Of a stretch of DNA of 10,438 nucleotides, positions 1 through 7,086 are shown in pieces (position 1 is the stretch's first letter; each line of letters begins with the position of its first letter). Under the pieces are notes generated by a model. That model saw nothing but the letters and a program-made list of their open reading frames with translations. It ran no database searches and was not told the DNA's origin. The DNA is taken from assembly GCA_030639105.1 (NCBI GenBank), contig DAOWDI010000041.1:1-10438 (forward strand), read 5' to 3'. This stretch comes from Gammaproteobacteria bacterium (lineage in GTDB: Bacteria > Pseudomonadota > Gammaproteobacteria > Ga0077536). The position numbers and the translations under genes are program-made.

Positions 1-322
1 AGCATCCGGGCTGAGCAACGGTCCAGGCGATGGCGAGCTGCCCTAATGAGATTTCGTGTCGCTCCGCGATCGGCCGGAACGCATCCAGCATCGCCAGGGT
101 CTTCATGCGCGTCTTGGCGGGGGTGATATTGGGCCCCGTCGCGCCCTTGCGCAAGGCCCCGTGGCAGCCCGAGCACCGATCGAAATAGATCGCTTCGCCA
201 TTCGTCATTTCCTCCGCGCTTAGCTTCGGAATGGGCTGCAGTTCTTGTGCCGCATGCGCACTACCCCCGATCGACAGACCGAGTGCGACACTCATTAGTA
301 GAATCGTTATCAGCTTATTCAT
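1..322 (-). CDS. Chimeric frame: NirS/NirN-like cytochrome c N-terminus joined to aldo/keto reductase C-terminal part (partial, runs off left edge)
   Basis: The frame starts at the ATG complementary to 320-322, after a good ribosome binding site (GAGGAGG, complement of 333-339). Residues 1-24 form a Sec signal peptide ending AHA before AQELQ, so the product would be exported. Residues 34-72 resemble the N-terminal haem c part of cytochrome cd1 nitrite reductase NirS or its relative NirN: LSAEEMTNGEAIYFDRC, the CSGCH haem site at 50-54, then LRKGATGPN and TPAKTR. From about residue 73 the character changes to a cytoplasmic aldo/keto reductase C-terminal region: LDAFRPIAERH at 79-89 and QLAIAWTVAQPG at 95-106. 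The cytochrome domain therefore loses its distal Met-ligand part, and the reductase lacks its catalytic N-terminal barrel. This looks like a rearrangement product or an assembly chimera. The identifications come from remembered family patterns; the cytochrome half is surer than the junction. Confidence 0.7.
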   Translation of the reverse strand, partial: MNKLITILLMSVALGLSIGGSAHAAQELQPIPKLSAEEMTNGEAIYFDRCSGCHGALRKGATGPNITPAKTRMKTLAMLDAFRPIAERHEISLGQLAIAWTVAQPGC

Positions 323-541
323 TTCAGTCACGCCTCCTCAGCGTTAACATTGTGCAAGAGTCGATCTCAACTTCCGTTTTATGTCTGGTCGCGGCCTGTA
401 GCTTGGCGCTAAGGTCGCGGCCCGGATTCTGTTCGCGACAGCAAACAGGTTGGCGACTCATTAACCCTCTCGAAGATCCTAAAGACTATTACGGCCATTT
501 GATCCGCCGTTGCCGAGAGGAAACAACGGCACCCGGATCTT

Positions 542-567
542 CTCCCCAGTAACTCGCGGGGAGTTTT
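542..567 (+). terminator. Terminator-like hairpin with T-run, not attached to a recognised gene
   Basis: CTCCCC (542-547) pairs with GGGGAG (558-563) around a 10-base loop, followed directly by TTTT (564-567). This is the form of a short intrinsic terminator for plus-strand transcription. No recognisable plus-strand gene lies upstream, only the antisense side of the minus-strand cytochrome chimera. Confidence 0.4.
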
Positions 568-589
568 GCGCCATGCAACGTTCGCCGCC

Positions 590-603
590 TTGATCTCTGT
601 CAA
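590..603. promoter_or_regulatory. FNR/DNR-type box TTGAT-N4-GTCAA
   Basis: TTGATCTCTGTCAA fits the TTGAY-N4-RTCAA pattern bound by FNR, ANR and DNR/NNR regulators of the Crp-Fnr superfamily, which respond to loss of oxygen or to nitric oxide. It lies 267 bases upstream of the cytochrome chimera start, far for a class II site, and no good -10 box is visible at the expected distance on either strand. It could be the relic of an original nir promoter or act at a distance. Confidence 0.55.
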
Positions 604-725
604 GTTTCAACGCACACGGTGTTCCGGTGCGGCGGCCGCGCCGAAACGTGGTCTGGCCCGGAGCGGCGACATTCCCGACTGAGGTGTGCATCGGCGATGC
701 GGGCATCGACAGGCTGAATAGTGTA

Positions 726-745
726 TTGTTGTGTGATTACAACAA
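726..745. repeat. Inverted repeat TTGTTGT-N6-ACAACAA, probable operator
   Basis: Perfect 7-bp arms (726-732 and 739-745) are separated by 6 bases. The dyad centre lies about 32 bases upstream of the centre of the FNR-type box at 761-774, so it would sit near -73 of the predicted porin promoter. The shape suits a dimeric regulator, but I do not recognise the family. It does not match the FNR or Crp patterns. Confidence 0.4.
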
Positions 746-760
746 AATATAGTTGGGTAC

Positions 761-774
761 TTGACCCAGATCAA
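761..774. promoter_or_regulatory. FNR/DNR-type box TTGAC-N4-ATCAA ahead of the porin gene
   Basis: TTGACCCAGATCAA is a full match to the TTGAY-N4-RTCAA pattern of FNR/ANR/DNR regulators. Its centre (767.5) would be at -41.5 for transcription starting near 809, the classical class II activation position. A TA-rich -10 region lies at the expected place (797-804). This makes anoxic or nitric-oxide-dependent activation of the gene at 836 likely. Confidence 0.7.
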
Positions 775-796
775 TTTCCCTTCCGCGGCTTTTTAG

Positions 797-804
797 TATA
801 TATT
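797..804 (+). promoter_or_regulatory. Putative -10 region of the porin promoter
   Basis: TATATATT contains two overlapping -10-like hexamers, TATATA (797-802) and TATATT (799-804). They lie 23 to 25 bases after the FNR-type box, which suits a class II FNR promoter with a start near 809-811. There is no good -35 element, as is usual for such promoters. Confidence 0.5.
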
Positions 805-835
805 CGCCCCACTGGTTTAAAACGGAGACGGATCG

Positions 836-2188
836 ATGCTATCTAAGTGTAAATATAACAACAGTTTTTGTGGTTGGAATACGGCAATTGCCGTGCTTCT
901 GGCCGCATTCGCGGCGGCGCCCGTCGCCGCCGAGGACAATGTCGATGCGCTTTGGACGGCATTGACTTCGGGGACGCCGGATATGCTCCTGCGCTTGCGC
1001 TACGAGCATGTCGAAGAGGACATACCGACGCTGAGGAAAGATGCCAATGCGTTGACGGCGCGGGTATTGCTGGGTTACCGCACCGGCCTGTTTTATAACA
1101 TTGGCGCCTACCTTCAGATGGAGGCGGTCGGTGCCGCCCTGGATGATTATAATGACGGCGGGAGCCAGAATGCGGAAGGATATGCAGTCGTTGCTGATCC
1201 GGAGGGCGTCGAGCTCCAACAGGGCTACCTCAGCTATCAGTACGACGGCGGGTACGACTACGACAAATTCAGCGTGAAGCTCGGCCGCCAGCTCATCACC
1301 TACCGCGATGCGCCGTTTCACCGCTTCATCGGTCCGGTCGTGTGGCGGCAGAACCAGCAGACCCACGATGCGTTCACCTTGTTGTGGGAGCCGCTCGATG
1401 ACCTCAAGCTCCAATACGCCTATAGTTGGAAGGTCAACCGTGTCTTCGGTGAGGATGCCGTGCCCAATTCACGGTCGGAGTTCGACAGCAAGACGAATCT
1501 CATCAACGTTCAGTACACGGGTCTGCCGTACGTGAAACTCGAGGCCTATACGTATCTGCTCGATTTTTACAATGGCCCGGTCCCTCACCTCAACTCTTCG
1601 GACACCTTTGGCATCCGCGCCAACGGCGTCTACCCCTTAAACGATCAATGGGGTGTGCTCTACACCGCTGAATACGCCTATCAAGAAGATGCGGCGAGCA
1701 ACCCGATTAACTATGAAGACAACTATTACCTGGGTGAACTCGGGCTGAAGACGAAATTCGAACACCCCTCCATCAAGCCCTACATCAAGACGCTGATGGC
1801 CAAGTTCAGCTACGAGAAGCTCGGCGGCGACCATGGGCTCGGATCTTTTAAAACCCCGCTCGCAACCGGTCATGCGTTTCAGGGCTGGGCCGATCGCTTT
1901 TTGGTGACGCCAACCACCGGTGTTGAGGACTTCTATGTCACCGCCGTGGCGGGGCTGCCCTGGAAGATGAAGGCCATCTTCAGCTATCACAATCTCAATT
2001 CGGACGCCGGTGACTTCGACTATGGTGACGAGTACGACGTATTGATCTCGAAGAAATTCAGGAAGCACTATACGTTGGCGGCAAAAGCGGCGTTTTACGA
2101 CGCCGACCATAATTCTAATAACCCCCGCGGTACCGGTATTGGTGAAGACGTGACAAAGGTCTGGGCATGGTTTCAGGCCAGCTTCTGA
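836..2188 (+). CDS. Outer-membrane beta-barrel protein, alginate-export/porin type
   Basis: The 450-residue product has a signal peptide (charged start, hydrophobic 16-28, APVAA cleavage after residue 32), then alternating polar/hydrophobic strands rich in Tyr and Trp and a C-terminal Phe (WAWFQASF), all hallmarks of an outer-membrane barrel. The stretch LGRQ (149-152), a conserved Trp (WRQNQQTHDAF) and the long strands near the end resemble the alginate-export (AlgE-like) porin family. Its natural substrate cannot be told from sequence; the family also occurs far from alginate genes, so alginate export is not implied. The start is supported by GGAG at 824-827, eight bases before the ATG. A full FNR/DNR-type box 61 bases upstream suggests expression at low oxygen or in the presence of nitric oxide, perhaps for uptake of an anion or small solute. 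It appears monocistronic and converges on asmA. Confidence 0.8.
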   Translation: MLSKCKYNNSFCGWNTAIAVLLAAFAAAPVAAEDNVDALWTALTSGTPDMLLRLRYEHVEEDIPTLRKDANALTARVLLGYRTGLFYNIGAYLQMEAVGAALDDYNDGGSQNAEGYAVVADPEGVELQQGYLSYQYDGGYDYDKFSVKLGRQLITYRDAPFHRFIGPVVWRQNQQTHDAFTLLWEPLDDLKLQYAYSWKVNRVFGEDAVPNSRSEFDSKTNLINVQYTGLPYVKLEAYTYLLDFYNGPVPHLNSSDTFGIRANGVYPLNDQWGVLYTAEYAYQEDAASNPINYEDNYYLGELGLKTKFEHPSIKPYIKTLMAKFSYEKLGGDHGLGSFKTPLATGHAFQGWADRFLVTPTTGVEDFYVTAVAGLPWKMKAIFSYHNLNSDAGDFDYGDEYDVLISKKFRKHYTLAAKAAFYDADHNSNNPRGTGIGEDVTKVWAWFQASF

Positions 2189-2210
2189 AAACGGTCTAAG
2201 AGTCTTATAT

Positions 2211-2253
2211 GGGCGAGCGCGGATGCCGGCACAAGGCATCCGCCACTCGTCCC
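2211..2253. terminator. Strong hairpin between convergent genes, possible bidirectional terminator
   Basis: GCGGATGCC (2219-2227) pairs perfectly with GGCATCCGC (2235-2243) around a 7-base loop. Outer pairs CGAG (2214-2217) with CTCG (2246-2249), and GGG (2211-2213) with CCC (2251-2253), extend the stem with small internal bulges. It lies 22 bases after the porin stop and 62 bases beyond the asmA stop. Neither side has a good T-run, so termination may be weak or Rho-assisted, or the stem may only protect transcript ends. Confidence 0.5.
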
Positions 2254-2315
2254 CTCTCTGCTGCCGATCAAGCCCAAAATCTTATGCTGAGAGACACCCA
2301 CCCCGGGTCGTCCTC

Positions 2316-4436
2316 TCAGAAGAGCTTCTTCAAACCTTCCTTCAATGCCCCGCCGATGTCTTCCGCGGGCGCGCCGCTAGCACCATCGAGTCCGGGGATC
2401 TTGAGCTTGTCTTTGATGAGGTCTTGCGCCTTATCCTTGATCTCGGAGCGCGCCAGTTCATTCACCAGTGCAGCCCAGTCCGGCGCAATCTTTGGTGAAG
2501 CCATCGGCCCTTGGGCGCGGATCGGCAAGGGTATGCCGATGAGCTGATCCGCACCCGCGCCGCCCTGGCCTTCGCAGGCCGAGACGAGTTCGCCTTTGAT
2601 CAGATAATCGATCGTGTCTTGTCCCAGGTTGGCGCTGCCCTTGCCGGTGACCCTCAGTAGCGGAGACTTCACGTCGAGGTCATTGTTGTTGGCGATGCCG
2701 TCAACCACGGTGATGGAAGCAGACAGCGCGGAAAATTCGGTATCGCCCGCTTGATTGAGCTCCCCACTCGCGCCTTTGATCAGGTTGTCGAGCTTGCCGG
2801 CGATGCTGCAGATGGTCTTGACGACATCGACCCCCCTATAGGCGCCATCGTCAAGGGCGAGGTTGATAGTTCCATTCAGTGTTTGTTTGATCCTGTCCGC
2901 ATCGAGACCCTGCATGCGCAGGTCCACATCTACGTTGCCTTCACCCACCAACCTTTCGATGCCGGATAGGTCGGCGAGCAGCGGTCCGATCTGGATCCCC
3001 TCGAGTGCATTTTTGATCTCGATCTTTGGTTCCTTCCGGCGCGCATCGAGGCGAATGCTGCCCGCAAGCTTACCGGCGTAAAGATCCGCGGCGATGGGAT
3101 CCACCGTGAGGAGACCGCCGCTCGATTTGATATCGACCGCGATATTGGCCGTATTGAGCTTAGCCACCTTGAGCTTGCCGATCTTTACCTGCCCGGCGAG
3201 GTCTAGCGTACGCAGCGCCGCGGTTGGATCCTCATCGCTCTTCGCCGTTGGTACGGGCTCCGTGGTCTGTCCCTCTTCTGCCGCCGCGGGCGGCAGATAG
3301 CGGTCGATATCGATCTGATCCAGGTTCAGCGCAAAGCGTAGCGCCGGACCTTCGAAAGACTTGATGGAGAAATCGCCGGTAAATGTGGAATCGTCGAGTT
3401 TGACACGGAACGGTTTCAGCGCCGCGCTCTTGGCGGAGGCCTGCACGCCGAATTCGGCCGACACCCGGGTCAGCGCCGCGGGAGCGGCCGTCACTGGGGC
3501 CGAGCCGCCGAGCGTCATCAGCTGTTTCAGATCCGATTCGGCAAGCTTGAAACTGCCATCGAAGCTCGGTGTACCGTTCAGGTCCTTGCCATTCACGCTG
3601 CCGGTCAGTTGGACATCTGCGCCGGTCAAGGCGAGGTCGCTGATGGCGACCGTACCCGCGCCTTTATCGAGGTCGACCTCGGCTTTCATCGAGAGGTCGA
3701 GCCCCCCCGAGGGCAGCCCCTCGCCGGTGGCGCCGAGTTCGGCGATCAGGCCGGCGATCCGAAGACGGGTCATGTCGTCATTTGCCGTAATGTTCGCGGT
3801 GAGGTCGAAGTCGAATGTCTGTGCTGGTGATGCGCTTTTCAGCACCAGCCCGAGTTCGACCGGCACTTCCTTGCCGCTTGCGATGGTGCCGGTCTTGAGG
3901 CTCAGGTTGTCAAGTTCATAGCGTTTCCCCGATTGCCGGTCGTCCCACACGAGCTTCGCGCTGTCGATGACGATGCCCTGGATCTGCAGGGCGAGGTCCG
4001 GACCCCTGCCGGAGGGATCCGAAGCCGGTGTCTCCGCCTTTTTCTCGCCCACCAGATCGTCCCAGTTCGTCTTGCCGTTTTTGTCCTTGGCGAGATTCAA
4101 CTCGAGGCCGCGCAGGACGACGGTGTCAACTTCGAGGCTCCCCGACAGCAGGGGCATCAAGGCGACCTTCAGGTCCAGTTCTTCAACCGCGGCCATTTGC
4201 TTGGCCTCGAACCCGGGCGCATTGCTCAATGCAACGCCGCCGAGCCGTACGGCCAGCGCCGGGAATACCGAGAGCTGCATGTCGTCGCGAATACTCAGAT
4301 CGCGCCCGGTTGCGGACTTTACGCCAGCGATGATTTCATCCTTATAATCGTTCGGGTCGACGACCAGTGGGATGATGACAATAGCCGCGATAATGCTAAT
4401 GACGGCGGCGGCGATAATTCCAAAGAACCACTTCAT
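2316..4436 (-). CDS. asmA: AsmA family protein (inner-membrane-anchored, periplasmic)
   Basis: The 706-residue protein begins with a single membrane anchor (about residues 4-26) followed by VVDPNDYKDEI, the standard opening of AsmA proteins, and an N-terminal AsmA domain (SATGRDLSIRDD, FPALAVRLGGVALSNAPGF, then repeated beta-strand blocks such as VDTVVLRGLELNL). The second half, from about residue 420, carries the C-terminal AsmA region (LDLAGQVKIGKLKV, then GKLAGSIRLDARR, GLDADRIKQTLNGTINLALDDGA). AsmA-like proteins are thought to affect outer-membrane biogenesis and are now grouped with bridge-like lipid-transfer proteins; a transport role here is inferred. Length is near the family's usual range. 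The start has AGGAG 10 bases upstream on the minus strand. The C-terminus is an acidic/Gly-rich tail ending GLKKLF. The gene stands alone and converges on the porin gene. A symbol by family only; orthology to E. coli asmA is not proven. Confidence 0.88.
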   Translation of the reverse strand: MKWFFGIIAAAVISIIAAIVIIPLVVDPNDYKDEIIAGVKSATGRDLSIRDDMQLSVFPALAVRLGGVALSNAPGFEAKQMAAVEELDLKVALMPLLSGSLEVDTVVLRGLELNLAKDKNGKTNWDDLVGEKKAETPASDPSGRGPDLALQIQGIVIDSAKLVWDDRQSGKRYELDNLSLKTGTIASGKEVPVELGLVLKSASPAQTFDFDLTANITANDDMTRLRIAGLIAELGATGEGLPSGGLDLSMKAEVDLDKGAGTVAISDLALTGADVQLTGSVNGKDLNGTPSFDGSFKLAESDLKQLMTLGGSAPVTAAPAALTRVSAEFGVQASAKSAALKPFRVKLDDSTFTGDFSIKSFEGPALRFALNLDQIDIDRYLPPAAAEEGQTTEPVPTAKSDEDPTAALRTLDLAGQVKIGKLKVAKLNTANIAVDIKSSGGLLTVDPIAADLYAGKLAGSIRLDARRKEPKIEIKNALEGIQIGPLLADLSGIERLVGEGNVDVDLRMQGLDADRIKQTLNGTINLALDDGAYRGVDVVKTICSIAGKLDNLIKGASGELNQAGDTEFSALSASITVVDGIANNNDLDVKSPLLRVTGKGSANLGQDTIDYLIKGELVSACEGQGGAGADQLIGIPLPIRAQGPMASPKIAPDWAALVNELARSEIKDKAQDLIKDKLKIPGLDGASGAPAEDIGGALKEGLKKLF

Positions 4437-4568
4437 GGTCTGTATTACTCCTTATAGGTTGCAGTTGGCATGCCGGCGTTTGCGATCTCAGTCAGGATCT
4501 TTTCCCGCCAGTATTTATCGGGATCCGGATGTCAATGATTCACACGACAAGCCGGATCTGAAGTTTTG

Positions 4569-4574
4569 ATTATA
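4569..4574 (-). promoter_or_regulatory. Possible -10 box upstream of asmA
   Basis: The minus strand reads TATAAT here, a perfect -10 hexamer, about 130 bases before the asmA start. No matching -35 hexamer is seen 16-18 bases upstream. The same spot contains TTGAT-N6-GTCAA (4566-4581), which resembles an FNR box but has a 6-base instead of a 4-base spacer. The rest of 4437-4613 shows nothing I can assign. Confidence 0.25.
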
Positions 4575-4613
4575 CTGTCAACGAGGCAAAGCCGTTATTG
4601 GAGAGCACCGTGA

Positions 4614-5022
4614 CCTCAAACAGAAGACCGTCTGTTAATGACCGGGGACCATGTCATGGTCGGATCGACAGTCGTCATCATTCCGCAGGCCGGCAATATG
4701 GCGCATTACCTCCGCTCGCTTCAACGCATGCTCGATATCGAATTGAACCATCTGGCGCCCGGCCACGGTGATTTGATCGACGCTCCCGATGAGGAAATCA
4801 GGGATCTGATCGCGCATCGTCTCAAACGGGAACAAAAAGTCGTCGATGCCCTGCGGTCGGTTGGCCCCTGCCCGATTGCGACACTGCTGCCGATTGTCTA
4901 TGACGATAGGTCCCGATCGCTGTATCAAGATGGCGGAGAAGTCGCTGTACGCGTACTTGTTGAAGCTCCACGCCGACGGTCGTGCCGGTATCGAGGGGCC
5001 GGATGGGGCCTTGGTTGACTGA
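4614..5022 (+). pseudogene. C-terminal remnant of a metallo-beta-lactamase-fold hydrolase, N-truncated and frameshifted
   Basis: From 4614 the plus frame reads PQTEDRLLMTGDHVM, then STVVI, APGHGDLI, EIRDLIAHRLKREQKVVDALR and VYDD. This is the second half of the LACTB2-like metallo-beta-lactamase family, with the Asp of TGDHVM and the late His of PGHGD as metal ligands. The first half, including the HxHxDH motif, is missing: a TGA stands at 4611-4613 and no frame upstream shows it. The frame also breaks near 4929. One extra G between CAA and ATG moves the real tail (MAEKSLYAYLLKLH, to a TGA at 5020-5022) into the next frame; removing it restores the family spacing. An intact-looking frame from the ATG at 4638 would give a 126-residue product with a nonsense tail. 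I regard it as a dead gene fragment. The methyltransferase starts 15 bases after its end. Confidence 0.75.
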
Positions 5023-5037
5023 ACTGCAATTGTCTGG

Positions 5038-5610
5038 ATGAAGATCCGCGAAAGCGGTATGCCGCCCAAGGCGCGGTGGGAGCGCTATTTCGACCCACCA
5101 TCGATCCTCGCGCGCCTCGATTTGACCGCGGCTTGCGCTAACGTGGTCGAATTCGGCTGCGGCTATGGAACGTTTACGCTTGCGGCTGCGCGCCTGGTCC
5201 GTGGGGTAGTCTATGCGCTCGATATCGAACCTGGGATGTGTGCGGTGGCTGCGGCGCGCGCCGAGTCGGCAGGTCTCACGAATATCGAGTTTATGGTGCG
5301 AGACTTCATGGGCGAGGGCACGGGGATTGCCAATGATGCGGCCGATTATGCGATGCTGTTCAACATCCTGCACGGCCGGGAGCCCATTTCGTTGTTGCGC
5401 GAGGCCCTGCGCACGCTGAAACCCGGCGCCAAGGCCGGCGTGATTCATTGGAATTTCGATCCCTATACGCCGCGTGGACCGCCGATGGCGATCAGGATGC
5501 GCCCCGAGGACTGCCGGCATTGGGCGCAAAAGGCGGGATTTCGCTGTGGTCCATTGGTCGACTTGCCGCCTTATCACTACGGGTTCGTGTTGTCCGCCAC
5601 TGCTCGATAG
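5038..5610 (+). CDS. Class I SAM-dependent methyltransferase (substrate unknown)
   Basis: The 190-residue protein has a Rossmann-fold methyltransferase core: motif I VEFGCGYGTF at 37-46 (SAM-binding glycines), the acidic end of strand 2 in LDIEP at 61-65, RDF at 88-90, LFNILH at 107-112 (motif IV position) and LKPG at 127-130 before the last strands. It is compact, with no added substrate domain and no membrane segment, so cytoplasmic. The start at 5038 is chosen because RESGMPPKARWERYFDP fits the N-terminus of similar small methyltransferases; no strong ribosome binding site is visible. It lies 15 bases after the hydrolase remnant and 54 bases before selA, on the same strand, so may share a transcript with selAB. 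That position hints at, but does not show, a link to selenium metabolism. The family is certain; the substrate is not. Confidence 0.85.
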   Translation: MKIRESGMPPKARWERYFDPPSILARLDLTAACANVVEFGCGYGTFTLAAARLVRGVVYALDIEPGMCAVAAARAESAGLTNIEFMVRDFMGEGTGIANDAADYAMLFNILHGREPISLLREALRTLKPGAKAGVIHWNFDPYTPRGPPMAIRMRPEDCRHWAQKAGFRCGPLVDLPPYHYGFVLSATAR

Positions 5611-5664
5611 GCGATCATGGCTCCTTGGAGCGGTCCTTGAATTGTCCCAACCGAACGAAGCTCA

Positions 5665-7086
5665 ATGGCCAAAGACCTGATGCAGGCGGTGCCTGGTATC
5701 GATCAACTATTGCGTCTGGAAAGTGCCGCGCCGCTGCTGGCGGCCTATGGGCGTGAACTGGTGATCGAGTCTCTGCGGGTGGTCACAGCTAGGCTGCGTA
5801 ACTCACTGGCGGACCAAGGTGAGGCCGCGCTGCCCGGGGCGGCGAACGAACCCATTCTCGAAGCGGCCGGTCGTTATCTGGCTGGGCTGATGATGCCGAG
5901 CCTCAAACCCGTATTCAATTTGACCGGTACGGTAGTGCACACCAACCTCGGACGAGCACCGCTGCCGCCGGTAGCTATCGAGGCCATGACGGCAGTCGCA
6001 CGCGGCGCCAGCAACCTGGAATTCGACCTGGCTACGGGTCGCCGCGGCGATCGGGATACACATCTTGAACCTTGGATCCGCCGGTTAACGGGCGCCGCGG
6101 CGGCAACCGCCGTCAACAACAATGCCGCGGCCGTATTGCTCGTGCTCAATACGCTCGCGCGGCACAAGGAGGTGATTGTATCGCGCGGCGAATTAATCGA
6201 GATTGGCGGGTCGTTCCGGATCCCGGATGTGATGTCGCGCGCGGGTGCGAGATTGCGCGAGGTCGGCACGACCAACCGCACTCATCCGGCCGACTTCGAA
6301 CAAAACATCAACCCGAAGACGGCAATACTCATGAAGGTACATACGAGTAATTACCTCGTCGAGGGATTTACGGCCGCGGTATCCGAACCCACACTTGGCG
6401 CTATTGCGCACCGTCACGAACTGCCATTCATCGTCGATCTTGGTAGCGGCGCCCTGGTCGATCTCACCCGCTACGGACTACCGCACGAACCGACCGTCGC
6501 CGAGACCTTGGGCAACGGTGCGGATCTCGTGATGTTCAGTGCGGACAAACTGCTCGGCGGTCCGCAGGCGGGCATCATTGCCGGGCGCGCGGATCTGGTC
6601 GAGAGGATAAGACGCAATCCCATGAAGCGCGCACTACGGATCGATAAGATGACGACTGCTGCGTTGGCGGCGGTGCTCAGACTCTACACCGATCCGGACC
6701 GACTCATCGAGCGCTCGGTAACGTTGCGGCTGCTCACCCGAGCGCAGGCCGATATAGAGGCGCAGGCCTATCGCCTGAGACCGGTGATGGAAACCGCGCT
6801 CGGTGGCGCCGCTAGTGTCGAGATCGTTCCGTGCCGCAGTCAGATCGGCAGCGGCGCGCAACCTGCCGAGTTGCTGCCGAGCGCTGCGCTCTCGATCAAA
6901 CCGCCCGCGGGACGCGGCAGCGGCAGGTCGCTTGAGCGCATTGGAGCAGCATTTCGCCATTTGCCCATCCCGATTATCGGGCGCATCCAGGAGGGGACAT
7001 TTTTGCTTGATCTTCGCTGCCTCGAGGACGAAACCGGCTTCCTCGCGCAAATTGCGCGATTGGATGTCGGCGGAGGCAATTCGTGA
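5665..7086 (+). CDS. selA: L-seryl-tRNA(Sec) selenium transferase SelA
   Basis: SelA is the cytoplasmic PLP enzyme that converts Ser-tRNA(Sec) to Sec-tRNA(Sec) using selenophosphate from SelD. The 473-residue product is close to the E. coli length. It has the N-terminal tRNA-binding region ([12 protein letters not shown], then [14 protein letters not shown]), the conserved [17 protein letters not shown] at 84-100, [10 protein letters not shown], the [15 protein letters not shown] block, [18 protein letters not shown] and VDLGSG, and the PLP lysine at residue 295 in [12 protein letters not shown], the same number as in E. coli SelA. The C-terminal small domain ends with [18 protein letters not shown]. 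The start at 5665 gives the usual N-terminus, although its ribosome binding site is poor, suggesting coupling to upstream translation. The stop overlaps the selB start by four bases (GTGA), so the two are translationally coupled. Confidence 0.96.
   Translation: MAKDLMQAVPGIDQLLRLESAAPLLAAYGRELVIESLRVVTARLRNSLADQGEAALPGAANEPILEAAGRYLAGLMMPSLKPVFNLTGTVVHTNLGRAPLPPVAIEAMTAVARGASNLEFDLATGRRGDRDTHLEPWIRRLTGAAAATAVNNNAAAVLLVLNTLARHKEVIVSRGELIEIGGSFRIPDVMSRAGARLREVGTTNRTHPADFEQNINPKTAILMKVHTSNYLVEGFTAAVSEPTLGAIAHRHELPFIVDLGSGALVDLTRYGLPHEPTVAETLGNGADLVMFSADKLLGGPQAGIIAGRADLVERIRRNPMKRALRIDKMTTAALAAVLRLYTDPDRLIERSVTLRLLTRAQADIEAQAYRLRPVMETALGGAASVEIVPCRSQIGSGAQPAELLPSAALSIKPPAGRGSGRSLERIGAAFRHLPIPIIGRIQEGTFLLDLRCLEDETGFLAQIARLDVGGGNS

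Larger units (their letters stand above)
323..835. promoter_or_regulatory. Divergent intergenic region with nitrogen-oxide/anoxia type regulatory signals
   Basis: These 513 bases separate two divergent genes. I find no convincing gene here; the open frames lack recognisable sequence and a ribosome binding site. The region holds two FNR/DNR-like boxes (590-603 and 761-774), an inverted repeat (726-745), a TA-rich -10 region (797-804) and an isolated terminator-like hairpin (542-567). The last 120 bases are clearly more AT-rich than the rest, as expected for a promoter. Confidence 0.6.

Noticed and set aside
247..552. Plus-strand open frame of 101 codons overlapping the cytochrome chimera and its upstream region
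   Set aside because: No ribosome binding site, a start antisense to a real signal peptide, and no recognisable sequence. Its stop falls within the terminator-like hairpin, which is suggestive but not enough.
4566..4581. TTGAT-N6-GTCAA as an FNR box near the asmA promoter
   Set aside because: FNR/DNR boxes need a 4-base spacer; here it is 6.
4638..5018. The 126-residue frame taken as a complete small protein
   Set aside because: It is an internal part of a metallo-beta-lactamase-fold protein; its homology begins before the ATG and its last 30 or so residues are out of frame relative to the family.
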